Shown: positions 48,701 to 61,070 of the stretch, piece by piece
Layout of the letters: each line of letters begins with the position of its first letter
Numbering within the stretch: the stretch's first letter is position 1
DNA from: Melampsora larici-populina 98AG31
Taxonomy: Eukaryota; Basidiomycota; Pucciniomycetes; Pucciniales; Melampsoraceae
Assembly: GCF_000204055.1 (NCBI RefSeq)
Contig: NW_006768788.1
Span: 819,115-883,114 of the forward strand
Direction: 5' to 3'
Length of the DNA: 64,000 nt
Translations under genes and position numbers: made by a program
Notes under the pieces: model-generated
Seen by the model: only the letters and a program-made list of their open reading frames with translations
Told to the model about the DNA's origin: nothing
The model's database searches: none

Positions 48701-51700
48701 AACACAGCAGCCAGTACTGTACTAGTACCGGTACAGTATAGTATAGTACCTAAATTTATGAGTACAGTACCTGGCAGTACAGTACCTTGGCGGCCAATAC
48801 TGTACTACAGGTGGGTTTTATTTTATTTTTAAGTGTAGGTACTCTACTCAGTATAGTATTGCCCACGGGCGGTACTAGTACAGTACCAGACTTGCCAGTA
48901 TCGTGATACTAGGTACAGTACCTGGTAAGATCTGCCCTCCGTGCTCAATCAGACATCACCTCATTCCCCTCTTTTGTACATCATCTCACTCATCACCACC
49001 CTGGAACGGCAAAGACCACCGAAGATCACATCATGATCTGGCCTCATTGGTAAGTACCATCGGATTGGGACTTCATTCCAGCCTATCTGATCTAAAATTG
49101 TTGCGATCAACTAGAGCACACAATATGAAATGCGGAAAGGGTGAAGATCCTTAGTATTTCATGAGACAACAATAAAGGAGAAAGACATAAGCATAAAGAA
49201 GAAATGACCTACCTAGAGCACACAATATGAAATGCGGAAAGGGTGGAGAAGAAACCCTTTCCTGGTGATGCTCTAGGTGGTCTATATACAAGGTTTGTTA
49301 CGTAAACTTTATGTAACAACTACGTAGACACTAAATCAAGGATCATGAGATTCGATGAGAAAAGGTAGAGACCGGATAGAATCACAGGATCCGGTGAGAA
49401 ACATAAGATGATCAACTAATGATCTGATGTGAACTAGGATGGTAAGCAGATCAATCATGAGAATGATATGGAATACATCATAGATCATACGACTTCAGCG
49501 TGAGTATTCCAACAAAAATGACCCTCTAATCCTTCCCTCACTGACCCATGCATGTTAAATTTTCTTCAGAAGTGATCTAGGCGTGCAGCAATGGAAACCA
49601 GTGACCTTTCAATCGACTTACTTGAGCAGGGGTTCTATCTGTATTGTCTCAGAGAGGTACGTCATCCCTTCCTTCCCTATGTCCAATTTTTTAATCAATC
49701 ATATTTGATTCTTACACATCTAACAACCTTTACCACCTTTGACACCAACCCTTTTCGTCTTGTGATAGTCATTTCAACTTTTCTCTTATAATGTCCTCCT
49801 CATCAGTTTCTGGTGTCAAAGTTCGCCGCAGTACCCAAGCGTCTCCTGCAATCAAGCAATCACACATGATTACCTTGCCAGCTGACTCTCGTCGTTCCAA
49901 GCGTTCATCTACTTGTTCACAACCAATTACCCAAGGAACTGACAAAGATGGAGGTAGTCAGCCTGTAAGCCTCAATATCAATTTGGTGCAAGATTCCAAA
50001 GAGGAGAATGAAAAGGTTGTGAAGAAACCAAAGAAAGAGATGCAGTCCGACAACATCCGTGACTATTTTGAAGAGATGGTTTTGATCACCAACGTAAGTT
50101 GTCATCGATTTCTCTTTTTCCTCTTCTTTGTTTTTAGATTTCTGATATGTAATCAACAACTGACTATTTCAATTTATTTTCTCATAGTCAAACGGCAACC
50201 CAGCAACTGGTTTTCCCTGCAAATGGTGTGGCTGCAAAGTTGCCTCTGCTCCCTCTTTGGCGACGAATCTACTGGCCCATCAAGATGGCTCACAACAGGA
50301 TGGCAAGTCCGGGAAGCCTGGTCGCCAAAAGCAATCAAAAGCAATTGCAAACGGTTGTAAACTTTCACTTACTGTCTTTGAGCAGCGATCCAAAGAGGAC
50401 AAAACAATTGAAGGTCAAAAATCAATGACGACTTTTGCTCAGGTAGTACCCAAATTTGATCATCAGGTATTAAATCAGCTTTTGGGTATGTGGGTAATAA
50501 AGACTGCTCAGCCATGGCGACGAATGGCAGACCAATACCTACATGTGGCGTTCCGATACACAAATCCCAACGCTCATCTCTTCGGAAGGACATGGGTCGC
50601 TAAATTTGCGCATGAGGCCTATTTGGACATGCAATCATCGGTGATTGAAGAACTCAAGGTGAGTACCTGGTTATATTTCATCTTAACATTATTCTTGTCA
50701 ATTTGATCATTCATGCTGATGATTTGAATTCACTCACAGTCCCTTAAAAGCTCATTTGGTCTCATCCATGATGCCTGGACCACCCCAGGTAATCAGTACA
50801 GATTCTTAGGTGCCAGCAATACTTTTGTTACCAAAGATTGGATTTATGTCACTTGACACTTTGCTTTGAAGCTCATCGCCTGGCATAATAAAGGCGATTG
50901 GCTGGCTGAGCCTTTGATCAATCTTCTGATCAAGCACGGCCTGCATACAAAGATAAGTACTAATTTTATTTTTTATTCATCTTTTCTTTTCATTCCATTT
51001 TGTTCTTTCTTTTAATACTTTTAATCTAACTTAATGTTTTTTGTTATTTCATCTATGTGATAGCTCAGACCCACGATTTGGGTAGCAATAACAACACTCT
51101 TGCCAAAGCGATGAACATACAACTTCAGAAACACTGTGACAACAACAACCAAACCTTCAAATGGGACCACAAGACTCACTGAGTTAGATGTGTTTGTCAC
51201 AAGCTAGCACTTGTGGTAAGCAGCGGCCTTCAAGCCCTGGGTATCCAAGCCCCTCCACCTCCCCTTGTGAAATCGACCATGCTGGGCAATTTCCCCATTC
51301 CAACGACAACTCTGCAATCTGTACCTGAAGAAGATGAAACGGCTCCAGGAGGAGTTGGAGGCAATGGAGAAGCTGAGGAAGAGGATCATGACGAGGTTGA
51401 TGATGCCGACATTCAGGCTGCTGCAGATACTACTGATTGGTATGGCATGATAGATGGGCTGCACAAAGAAATTCCGCCGCCAGTTGAACAATTGCCAAGC
51501 AATCGCAATGCTGCCAATGCAGTGGACTTGCTCATGACCGAGGCAAGCGTTTCAATCTTTATTGGCCTAATTATTTTACTTCAATTTTAGCAACATCTTA
51601 CTGACTTTGTGTTATAACAGCTTGATGTCATAGGACACAAGATTGGCGGTTCCATGGTGATGTGCTCACTATTTGATGCTGTCAGCCTGGCAATTCTCTC

Positions 51701-53412
51701 TGAAAAACTACCTCAACCAATTCCTGGTTACAGAATACGTTGGAACATCAAGCTTCAGTGTTGGAAGCAATTGTACAACGCTCGTGAGGTTAGTACTTTT
51801 CATAACATCTCGTTGAGTACATACTACTAACAGCTGACTTTGTAACTGAAGGTGATTGATCAAATTCTGAAAGAAGATCAAATGGATTTACCGCGCAGGG
51901 CAACTACAAGTCGGGTGGGTGAAACTCCTTTACCTCCGGACATCTACCGACCTCGAGGAGTCTTCAACAAGGTCATGGTTTTGCCAGATGAGTGGAGACA
52001 AGTGCGAGATCTCATCAAGGTTCTCCAGGTAAGCCTTTTATCTTGTTTATCTGTTGTGTGATCTAATCTAATGATGGCATTATGTAGGAGTTTGAGAACT
52101 TGACAAAGTTCTTTGAAAAAAGTGGACCAACCGGCTCATTAGTGATACACAAATATGTTAAGCTCAGGAAGTTCCTTCAAAAGGAAATCAACGCAACGGA
52201 ATCACGTGCAGAGCCTTTGTTTCCTATGTACCACACTATGCATGTGCAAGTCAAGGCCTATCTGAAGGAGGCACTTGACTCGCACTCTCTTATCCTGGCA
52301 ACTATATTGCACCCAAGTTTAAGGCTGGATTATTTCGACTTTGCCTTTGGAGATGGATCACAAGAATCGGTGGTTGCTAAGGATCTTATTGAACTAGCTT
52401 ATGCCAAAAAGAAGATAGAAATGGAGGCCAATGGGCCTTACAAACCGATATCATCAATTTTGAACCGTCCTGTAAATGGACACAGTTTGGGAGCAGCTGA
52501 AGAAGATGAAGAATTCCGCAAACACAAGGCCAAGAACCAACGTAACACAGCTAATGAACTTTGATCTTACCTGGAGATGGCAGAGGATCCGTCAACAGAG
52601 GTCGCCGAGAACCCTCACCTGGCTTTGGATTGGTGGAAGGTAAGTTGTTCACTTGTTCCACTTGAAATCTCTTCAACAAGATGACTCATAATGATTATGT
52701 CTTTAGTTGCACAAAGGCAAATACCCAATCTTGAGCTGCCTTGCTCAAGATTACCTGGCCATCAGTGGGACGTCATGCGCTGTGGATATCTGCACTCGAG
52801 ATCAAAGCTCTCCCAATTGAAAGGCTTTTATGTGAGCGTATGTGGGTAGTTGAAGGGGTGCAAATGAAGGGAAAATTTGTCAAAGAGGGTGAAATCATGA
52901 CCCAATGCATTGCTAACAATGAAGTGTCTCGTGCCAGAAAGTCTTGACACTTTTTTTCTCAACTATTAAAACAGTGCTTGAGTTATGTTTATTCTGTTTT
53001 TTTCTTTTCCTGATGGCCTTTGGTTTCTTGATTAATCTGTCTATCTCTCTCTAGCTTTATATGATGTCTTGCTTGTTTTGTTTTCCACCAATCTGAATAC
53101 AAGTTCTTTCAGATGCGCCAGATACTGACACAGGTACTGTATGATACAGTATAGTACCTACCCTAGGTACTGTACTGTACTGTATTGTACCTGAGTATTG
53201 CCGCATGATACCTGTACAGTACAGTATTGAGGGGTGACCAAAAATACTGTACTGCATGCAGAATTTTACGGTACCTATATTCTAGGTACTGTACCGGGTA
53301 TAGTATCATCTGACAGGTACTGTACTAGGTACCTTTCTTTTCAGTATTTTAAAAACAGGTACTGTACTAGTATTGTTGATACTATACTAGTACAGTACCT
53401 GTTGCTGTGGTG
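48701..53412 (+). mobile_element. hAT-type DNA transposon 3, 4.7 kb, with 8-bp target duplication
   Basis: Flanked by perfect 8-bp copies of CCTTTGCC at 48693-48700 and 53413-53420. The termini are imperfect inverted repeats (AACACAGCAGCC left; GCTGTGGTG right), followed inward on both sides by arrays of GTACTGTAC, TACAGTACC and TAGTATAG. These arrays (48712-48925 and about 53128-53402) are likely transposase-binding subterminal repeats. A degenerate transposase lies inside on the plus strand. Confidence 0.9.
49791..52947 (+). pseudogene. hAT transposase of element 3, with three in-frame TGA stops
   Basis: A multi-exon transposase starting MSSSSVSGVKVRR at 49791. Visible parts: a BED-like finger (CKWCGCKVASAPSLATNLLAH); VLNQLLGMWVIKTAQPWRR; LIHDAWTTPG; THDLGSNNNTLAKA; VRCVCHKLALV; the IRWNIKLQCW block that matches TRWNST-type motifs; LALDWWK; and a weak C-terminal dimerisation region in which the usual SCACERTFS is poorly preserved. 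Stops are TGA at 50854-50856, 51180-51182 and 52562-52564; in each case the same frame continues with matching protein. The gene is dead in its present form, but its splice sites and frames are otherwise largely kept. Confidence 0.85.
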
Positions 53413-53639
53413 CCTTTGCCTTATCCAACATATGCTTGCATGGGTCTCCACCTTTTGAACCAGATCATCATTACTCAATTAACACAAGTCCAATCCTGTG
53501 AGCCTACTAGCGTCTGTCTGGCTAGTAGAATCAATAAAAAGGAAGAACAGAAGCTTAAACAAACTTCTACTAGACTTGTGGGGATTACTATCCATGAGTT
53601 TGAGCGGGTAAAGACGTGGGCGTAGGAGTTTACTTGCAA

Positions 53640-54490
53640 TAAACAAGTAAAGACTCCAGTTAGATGACCTTTTAACAAAGGATTTAAGCCCAGGGATTTT
53701 GGGTAATTGTTCTTATTTGCAACAATTAAAATAGAGTCACTGACACGCAGTTCTCAAGCCTGAATTGGGTCACTTCTTGTACAAAGAATGATCAATAAAG
53801 GGGGTGTTAAAGTCTGTCTTTGAACTCTGACTAATAGAGGTTCCCTGTAGATTTAGAGTTTCTTATATCAGATGAATCCCTGATCTGATAACAGCCTTAC
53901 TCAAGGACTACTTCCTTACACGTAATTCCACCAAATGGATATTACGAAAATAACTGATTATAGAGTCTGATCAGATAGAAACAAGGTTTGGATGCGCACA
54001 AAATAAGGTCAACAAGACACAAGGTTGAAGATTCAAGGTTCTTAGAATCAAGCTTTCAAAGTTTGTAGATGTTAGACAAAGTTTAAAAGTTCTAGGAAGA
54101 TGAAATGAGCAATTTGTAAAGTTGTTGAATGTTAAAGTGATGATTCAAAAACCGGTGGGATCTTCAGGGTTTATATAGTCTGAACCCTGAGAATATCTGG
54201 ACTACAAGTGCGCACAAAGTGTGGTTCTAATGTTAGGTTAATTACAGTAACACGGTTACTATTGGGTTATAAGTATATTTCACTTGTTACATACATGTTA
54301 CATCTGTGAAATATATGTAGCTTTGGTTCACATCAAAGTTGTGTACGTACACACTCTTTGATGTAAGTTTTGCACATGTTACATATGCCAAATCATATGT
54401 AACTTGACTCTTGAAACTGAGCCTTGAGTTGTAATTGCTGTTTTTAAGGTTTTTTATTATATTTGTTGCCCAGGTACGCTGGTTTAGTAC
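53640..54490 (-). mobile_element. LTR-like region on the minus strand, related to 33300-34450
   Basis: Read on the minus strand it has CTCAGTTTCAAGAGTCAA, a TATA-like ACTATATAAACC, a CT/CA-rich leader and then GGTCATCTAACTG, in the same order as the 33.3-kb region on the plus strand. hAT element 3 lies just downstream of it in this orientation. Boundaries are approximate. Confidence 0.5.
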
Positions 54491-55865
54491 TCAGGGCTGA
54501 CAAATCCCTTGCAGGGATATTTTAACCTTTGCAAGCTTGGTGCTCTGGACAGGACTTGTGTATTATCACTCACTTTTGGTGGGAAAGCTGAGACCCAAAT
54601 CCCCGTGCAGGTATATAAATTGCCTATCTTTTGTAATTTGAGTGCTATGGTTCTTTTGAGGAGACCAAAATCTTCAGAAAAATCAATTGAACAGCATTGT
54701 TCTTTGACCAAATCCTGTTGATTAGATAGCAGTCCTCTTTCAATAGACAGAGGAGTCTGTTCTTGGAGGTCTTTTATAATTCCTGTTTTGAAAATGCAGT
54801 CACCACCATCAACCAAATTTAAATTTCAAAATTCAAAAAAGTCTTTTTGTTTTTGAGGATGCGCCCCAAGACCCGCCAAATCAGGGACCCCTGTGGTACA
54901 GCCTGTTGGGTTGGGGGGCTGTTCTGGCCTTCAGAGAGTCCCAGAACTGTGCGGATTGTTGGGCCCGGGGGTTGTTCTGAGAGTCAAAACAAGTGATTCT
55001 ATTCCTTGGGGAAGCCAAGGACAAATAAAGTTGTGAAAAGCCGACAAATACAAGTTTGGGAGAGGTTGTGCTCAGCGGTATTTGCTGGAAATCACTGGGT
55101 ACTTGGGGATCCCTGTAATTCCCTGGGGAAATGATGGCTGTTTGGGGGTCAGGGTACAGGATCCAGGCTTGAAATTCTCAAAGACAAAAAAAGCTTGGGG
55201 TCTACTGGGGTTGGTCCTTGTTCTGCCTTTTGAAAAAAAGTTGATTGCCCAGGCAGCTCATCCCCCGGCATTTGGGGTTGGGGCTCATCCTGAGCTCAGA
55301 GTGAGATATAAAGAATCTGAATAACCAGATGTGACAGGAATTGCTTCAGGTATCTCCAGTTGAAATGGGTAAGGGGGTGATTGAGACAAAGTGGGAAATT
55401 CTGAGGTGGAGATCAAAAAGTCTCCCTGCCAAATTTAAGCTTTTGCAGCTATGCACACTCACCAAGACTGGACAATTAGTTCCAAGTTCTTCACCAGACA
55501 CCCAAGCTTGCAAGGAAGAAGTTTCTGACCATGGGACTTTCTTAAGTTGGTGATCATTACCAAGCTATCAAGGCCCATTTTTTGAGAAATTTGACTGGCT
55601 GTAACTCACTCTAGAGGCACAACTCCCAAATTCTTCTTTAATATTGTCGGTTCAGATGGAACCTTGATGAGTGCTGCTCAAGCGGTCAGACCCGTCAAAA
55701 ACTCACAGAAGCCATAAATTTTACAGGCACCCAGTTTTATAAGGAATGTTTTGATTTTTGACCTGGGGGTTAATGTCTATCTAGAAAAGGCGGGTGTATG
55801 TAGGATGAGCCAAAAAATAATGCGTTTTCTGGCTCCAAGGGATTTTTATAAGCAGGTTAATTACA
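54491..55865. other. Unassigned; no gene supported
   Basis: G-rich patches near 54890-55260 and several short frames without recognisable domains. It may be the interior of an old retrotransposon. Confidence 0.35.
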
Positions 55866-56017
55866 GGATACAAAGTGGAATCTGGGCGTGTGCCCGGCCT
55901 CATGCCCAGATCTTTTTTGGCAGTAAATTTGAATTCTGGGCCTGGACTTTTGCCCAGAAAATCAAAATTTACTGCCAAAATAATTCTGGGCACATGCCCA
56001 GATTCTACTTTGTATCC
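55866..56017. repeat. Short foldback palindrome, 152 bp
   Basis: The arms start GGATACAAAGTGGAATCTGG at 55866 and end with the complement at 56017; nested GGGCATGTGCCC and GGCAGTAAATTT palindromes lie between. The whole unit can fold into one hairpin, as small MITEs do. Confidence 0.7.
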
Positions 56018-56065
56018 CACAAATGCAATATTTTGGATTGGAAAACATCCCAGCCAAATCTCCAG

Positions 56066-56290
56066 TTGTGGTACACGAATGTTGTTCTGGCAATTTCCAG
56101 AACACTGTTTCCAGAATGCCAGAAGTATTTTTTTGGTGTGTTCTGGCGTTCTGACGTTCTGCAACTTTGATTGCCCTGCTTCATTTGCGGGGCCTGCAGC
56201 GTAAAGTTTATTTTTTTCCACAACACCAGAAGCCTGCCCAAAGGGTTCTGGCGTTCTGGAATTTGCCAGAACGATATTTGTGTACCATAA
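56066..56290. repeat. Foldback element, 225 bp
   Basis: The arms start TTGTGGTACACGAAT on the left and end with a near-complement (GTGTACCATAA) on the right. Both arms then carry GTTCTGGCAA and TTCCAGAAC. No coding content. It probably belongs to a MITE family different from its neighbour. Confidence 0.65.
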
Positions 56291-56383
56291 GTGTCAAGCA
56301 GCAGTGGTGACAAGTCCCTCTTTGAACAACCCGTTTTGGCCGTGAGGGAAGGGTTAGCTGCACCCTGTTTTTTTGAGAGAATT

Positions 56384-56426
56384 CAAAGGGTTGCGGAGGC
56401 AGAGAGCCTGGCTCTCATGCCAGCCG
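56384..56426. repeat. Copy of a dispersed 43-bp palindromic repeat
   Basis: AAAGGGTTGCGGAGG followed by GAGAGCCTGGCTCTC. The same order of blocks occurs at 58666-58708 and, inverted, at 1619-1661. Confidence 0.6.
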
Positions 56427-57726
56427 CTATATTTTCCCACACCCCAAACGGGCAATACAAATTCACCAACTTGGAATGTACAAACCATCATTCCTGAAAG
56501 CCATTGATCATTTGGCCCTTGGGTCACCTCGATGAAGAAAGGAACTGCCCCACAGACCTGTTCCTCCTTGGTCAATCAAAACTTCAAGTATGTAACATGA
56601 CAGTGGCTTAATATGGCAAGGATTACAAGAAAAGCAATATATGTGTGTGTAAAGTGGTACTCTACAAAAACTGAAAGTCTTTCGAAGGAATAAGTCTTGC
56701 TTGCACAAATTCAGTTGAAAAACCAATAACGCTTTTGTTGGATTCTCAAGTCCAAACTCAATACTTTTGTGGGAATTGTGAGCCTGGTTTTGGTTGGTTT
56801 TGCTGGCATCATTGCCAACTGCAAGTGTCATCATCATTCGGAACAGTAAACGAGGGAATCTTGGTCCATCCAAAGCTGTCAAGTAGCAAACCCTAACACA
56901 TTTCGATTGTAAGGATTGATGTTTTTTGGTTAAGCTGTCTCTATGGTTCTTTGTGAAGACCAACATCTTCTTTATTGTTATTGGTTGAACTTGTGAGGTT
57001 TGAGAAAATTGGTCATTGTTCCCAGAGCCCGCGGAGGTACAAGGAAGTCCATTCAGTAGAGCGGTCGAATTCACAGGTTCAGTATGAGGTGTCACAGCTT
57101 TGACAGGTGGCGTGTGGTAGCCACATGTCAGCTAGAAGAAGACGTTTCAGAAGGAAGTGAAAAGTTCTTCATCACTTCTCCTTCCAAGCTCTCAGCTGAA
57201 CTTCATCTGCACTAGAGAATTTGTCTAGTTTTCATCTCTCTCACATTCTCATTTCTCTTGTATTTAGTTTAAATTTCTTTAAAAAATCCCGCCCACCATC
57301 CCTGGGTTGAGGAGTCAGTCCTCCTCAGGCCTATTCTTGTCCCCAGAGGTGATAAATGTTAGCGAGAATACCTGTTCTCCATAGATTTATTACCTCTGAC
57401 CCCCCCCACACCACACCTAGTAGGATGTTGATCTGGTAAAGGTTAAATCTTGCTGTGGTAGAATAGGCCAGTGGAGAATTGAAGACGGGAAGCTGTATCC
57501 AATTGGTAGAGCCCTTCCAAGAGCTAGAGATTAGTAATCTTATAATATGCATTCACCTCTTGACACCACTCTATGTAAGAATGGACAGATTTTGACCGGG
57601 TATCGAGCGGATGGAAAGGCAAGAAAAGTGGAATACGTAAATACGGGTAGCAGGTGCACAAATGCGTTTGGACAGATGTGACACATTCGGATGTGGGAAA
57701 GGCAATACAAAACATCAATTCCAATA
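56427..57726. other. Unassigned; possible LTR start near 57088
   Basis: TGTCACAGCTTTGACAGG near 57088, followed by a CT-rich stretch to about 57340, resembles the start of a copia-type LTR, but neither its end nor a second copy is visible. No gene is supported. Confidence 0.3.
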
Positions 57727-58571
57727 CAGTGGAATTCCTTTATAAGCATAGCAATGGTTGGGCAAAATCTTATGCTTACATAAAATATGCTTCTTATCAA
57801 ATAGGAGCATAATTCCCAATCAAAGAAACTGCTATGCTTAAGGAAAAAAATAGTTCTTGACCATTTTTTTAAATGGGAGGCGCTCAACACAAGGCAAGAA
57901 AGGTCACAGAAGCAATATTTGTAACCTGAAGAGTCTTGTGTAAAAAGACGCAGAGATTTTGGAGCATGTATTGTGGGACAAGAGTAAAAATAGAAAGTGA
58001 TGTAGGGTCTCGATTTTTTCTTGTAGAATTGGAGTGGTTTATGTAGGACGTGGTGATTAGACATGATTTGAAACTCAATCAGAGGAGTTGCTTAGGGCGA
58101 GAAGTAATCAGAAGACCAGGTTCAAGCAAAATCAACATCAAGTAATTATAAATAAGATGAGAGAAAAAAGAAAAGATTGAGAGATTTGAAAGACTCACTC
58201 ATTGAGTTGAGTACTGCCATTTTCATCGTCACCAGAAGGAGACAGATCGGATGATGAAAAAAGAGAAACACTCCAGGTGTCAGGTACATGAGCTGACTTT
58301 CTATTGGAAAAGAAGCTAGTTATCTTTGGCTGAGTCAAATTTTCAGTCTGTCACATGCCAAATAGGAGCATATGAGCCCAGAATCCTTGATTTAATGCTT
58401 CTATTCCCATGCCTACCCCCCATTTTTAGAAGCATATCTTCCAAAAGTTTATGCTTTAAGCTTATATGCTTGTATTTGCAAAATTACCGCCAACCAAAAA
58501 TGGTTGGAAGGGATTTGATGCTTATAGAAAATTATGCTTGTGTAGTGTATGCTTACAAAGGAATTTCACTG
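57727..58571. mobile_element. 845-bp pogo/Tc1-type non-autonomous element with TA duplication
   Basis: Terminal inverted repeats CAGTGGAATTCCTTTATAAG and the complement of CAGTGAAATTCCTTTGTAAG, flanked by TA on both sides (57725-57726 and 58572-58573). Both arms continue with repeated AAGCATA or TATGCTT words. CAGT...TTC termini and a TA target fit the pogo/Fot branch of Tc1-mariner. There is no intact transposase inside. Confidence 0.85.
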
Positions 58572-58599
58572 TATGTAAGAATATGTATGACTGTGCGTG

Positions 58600-58708
58600 G
58601 CTTGCGCTCTCATTTTGAGAGCCGCCTCTCTGCCTCCACAGCCCTTCGAGTCTTCTGGAGAGTGTTCGAAGGGTTGCGGAGGTTGAGAGCCTGGCTCTCA
58701 TGCGAGCC
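58600..58708. repeat. Inverted repeat built from two copies of the dispersed palindromic repeat
   Basis: 58600-58648 and 58666-58708 pair with each other (TCGAAGGG and CCCTTCGA cores, then GCGGAGG and CCTCCACAG). Each arm also carries its own GAGAGC/GCTCTC palindrome. This looks like the most complete copy of the family in the window. Confidence 0.6.
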
Positions 58709-59068
58709 AGTTGCGAGCCAGTACAAATTCCCACATCCCAATCGAGCAAATCAAATGTACCGCATTCGTCGTAACCGAAAGTCATAGACCATATCGGGTC
58801 ATTCCAGTATGGGCACTTGTATCTACTTGTATATCCCACAGAGCCGCCGGCTCCACATCCATACTAATGTTCATCTTATTGTTAACCAATCGAATGCCGC
58901 GGTCAAGATGACCGGTTCATCTCGACCGTGCATCGCACTGGCAAGCCGAAAGAGGTCGGCGTACCCAGGACATGGACCACAGTGCGTGTGCCAAAGCAAT
59001 ACCACATCATTCAATAAAAGCAATTCATTGAGGTCCCAATCGTAGCAAAGCGTAAACCCTTCGCGAAC

Positions 59069-61070
59069 ATGCCACCTACCAGATCATACGCTGAGTTTCC
59101 TGTTAAACCCGTCAATCCTCATCTGCCATTGCCACTGCCAGGTTCAACGAAACAGACCGGGTTGCTTTGCCCATCTTGCATCAAACGTCACTCCACATCA
59201 TACTTCAAGCCCAGTAGACAATCAAACGAGCCACTAATAGGTGTTTCTGTGAGTGAGAACGTTACTTCATATAGATGGGAGCTGACTTATATGCTTCATA
59301 CACCTATCAAGTGCTGTGCCGGCAGTTATATCCGATCCTATAGCCTTGCACAAGCAACAGACGCGGTCCTAGCACACAACCTAAGCATACAAGAACGCAC
59401 ATTAAACAACCTCACGACAGCCCAAGAGCGAGCCGATCATCAATTCGCAATGCAAGTATCACAATTGATTAACGGCGATATGCCAGGTGCCAACAACATG
59501 GCGCTGAACGAAAATGGATCAAATGGATCAAAGAAGAAGGCGTTACCTTCGAATCTTCAGTGTAACGGACACAACAATTGTTTTGCTACTGGCCAAACCG
59601 ATCGAAGAAATGCAGGATGTGCCATCAAGGCGTGCCGACACGTAGGTCCACTACCTGCAATAAAGTACCAAATATGTTGATGACACACATTTATTTTCAG
59701 TGTTGCGAACAGCTCAAGCCCGCAAACATTAGATGCTCAAAGCATAATGCAATGAAGAAAACCAAACCAACAGTGACAGTGATCAAACAAAATCGCGATG
59801 CAGGACCTACGAATTCCGCCGCGCCAAATTCAACACAGCAGCCGCCAGACAATGTTGACACCCCCTCAACAGATCATGATCCGACCCTCACCCAAGGTCC
59901 ACCACCATCTCAACACCAACGATTAACCCAAGCGAGTCTAACGTTTTCAAGCCCACTAACCGCCGCGCAGGTTACCAGGTTTCGAACAACGACTATCCAG
60001 AAGCAGGCACAAGAACGCGAAGATAAGGATCACGCGAGACTCGCCGAGAACACCATAACGTTTGTGGTGTGGGGTGGTTTTGACGATGTGAGTTCAACTT
60101 TCATGTTATATCGCACTTAAAATGCTCAAATACTATTACTATTTGGTGTAACAGGAAGACCCCTTGGCCTTTGAAACATGGCGTGTATATGCTCCACGTT
60201 GGCCTGACATGTCGCTAAACACGTCAGACACGCTGATGGAGCATGTTCGAAACAAATTTGGTGTCCACTGGAACGGAGACCTTCGTGTATGGATACCTGA
60301 AGAAAAAACCTGGGTGAGTCTATCTATATGTACACTTTAATACAAAATACTAATGAATACTAATGGATCTTCTGCAGGTGAAGATGCAAACATCCATAGT
60401 AGAGGGGTATAACCCCACTTATCGTCGCATCCTCATTGTTTTCCCTGGTATCAAACTTGCCGATTGTAAGGAACTAGAAGCCAATAAGGAATTAGTTCGT
60501 ACCATGACATCAATGCAGAAGATGGATATGGTCAAGGTAATCAGTCCTTTGGCATACAAGCGCTTCCGCACCCCAACGCCGATGAAACACACCAAACAAT
60601 ATTGTGTAATATCGGACGAGGAAGAAGAAGAAGACCGCATTGAAAGTCCATCCAGCAGTCTGCCCGCTCAAGAAGGTAATGACATTGGCACCGTAACAAA
60701 CCCACCCGCTCCCACACCTCAATTACCTTCAAGTCCTTCAGTCGCCCACGCAGCCAAAACTTCCTCAAAAGTAAAAGGATGGCCCACATCACCTAGAATA
60801 ATTACCATGGAATCGCTATTGCGATTCTTCACACTAACGCTAGAGCCTCTCGAACTCACAAATCAAGCTGCTTTCAAGCAGGTGTATGGAACTGACTATA
60901 AGTTCAAAAAGTCCACCGTCTCCAAATACCACCGGTGGATTGAGTCAATTACACCGAAGAGGTTCTCCGCTTTCATCAAAGAGAATGGAAAAAATTGTAC
61001 CGTGACTGATGGTTTAGACTTCTTCAAGGCCGAGTGGAAGGACATGGACAAACGAGTTCCAAACGCTTAA
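59069..61070 (+). CDS. Unrecognised 603-aa protein with a Cys/His cluster
   Basis: The model joins 59069-59641, 59701-60087, 60155-60313 and 60378-61070; all junctions are GT-AG in phase 0. The N-terminus has Pro-rich KPVNPHLPLPLPGS and a CPSC pair. A Cys/His cluster crosses intron 1: CNGHNNC, then CAIKACRHCCEQ, then CSKH, which could bind one or two zinc ions. A Ser/Pro/Thr-rich linker follows, then a compact region rich in Trp (FVVWGGF, ETWRVYAPRWP, WNGDLRVWIP) that may be a folded domain. The C-terminal 130 residues contain MESLLRFFTL, then KKSTVSKYHRWIE. A possible additional in-phase 63-nt intron (59249-59311) would shorten exon 1. I know no function. The architecture suggests a nuclear or nucleic-acid-binding protein of a lineage-specific family. 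Confidence 0.7.

Noticed and set aside
49905..50159. Minus-strand frames inside hAT element 3
   Set aside because: They are shadows of the transposase exons on the plus strand.
57540..58064. A 174-codon minus-strand frame
   Set aside because: It crosses the left boundary of the pogo-like MITE and has no protein-like motif.
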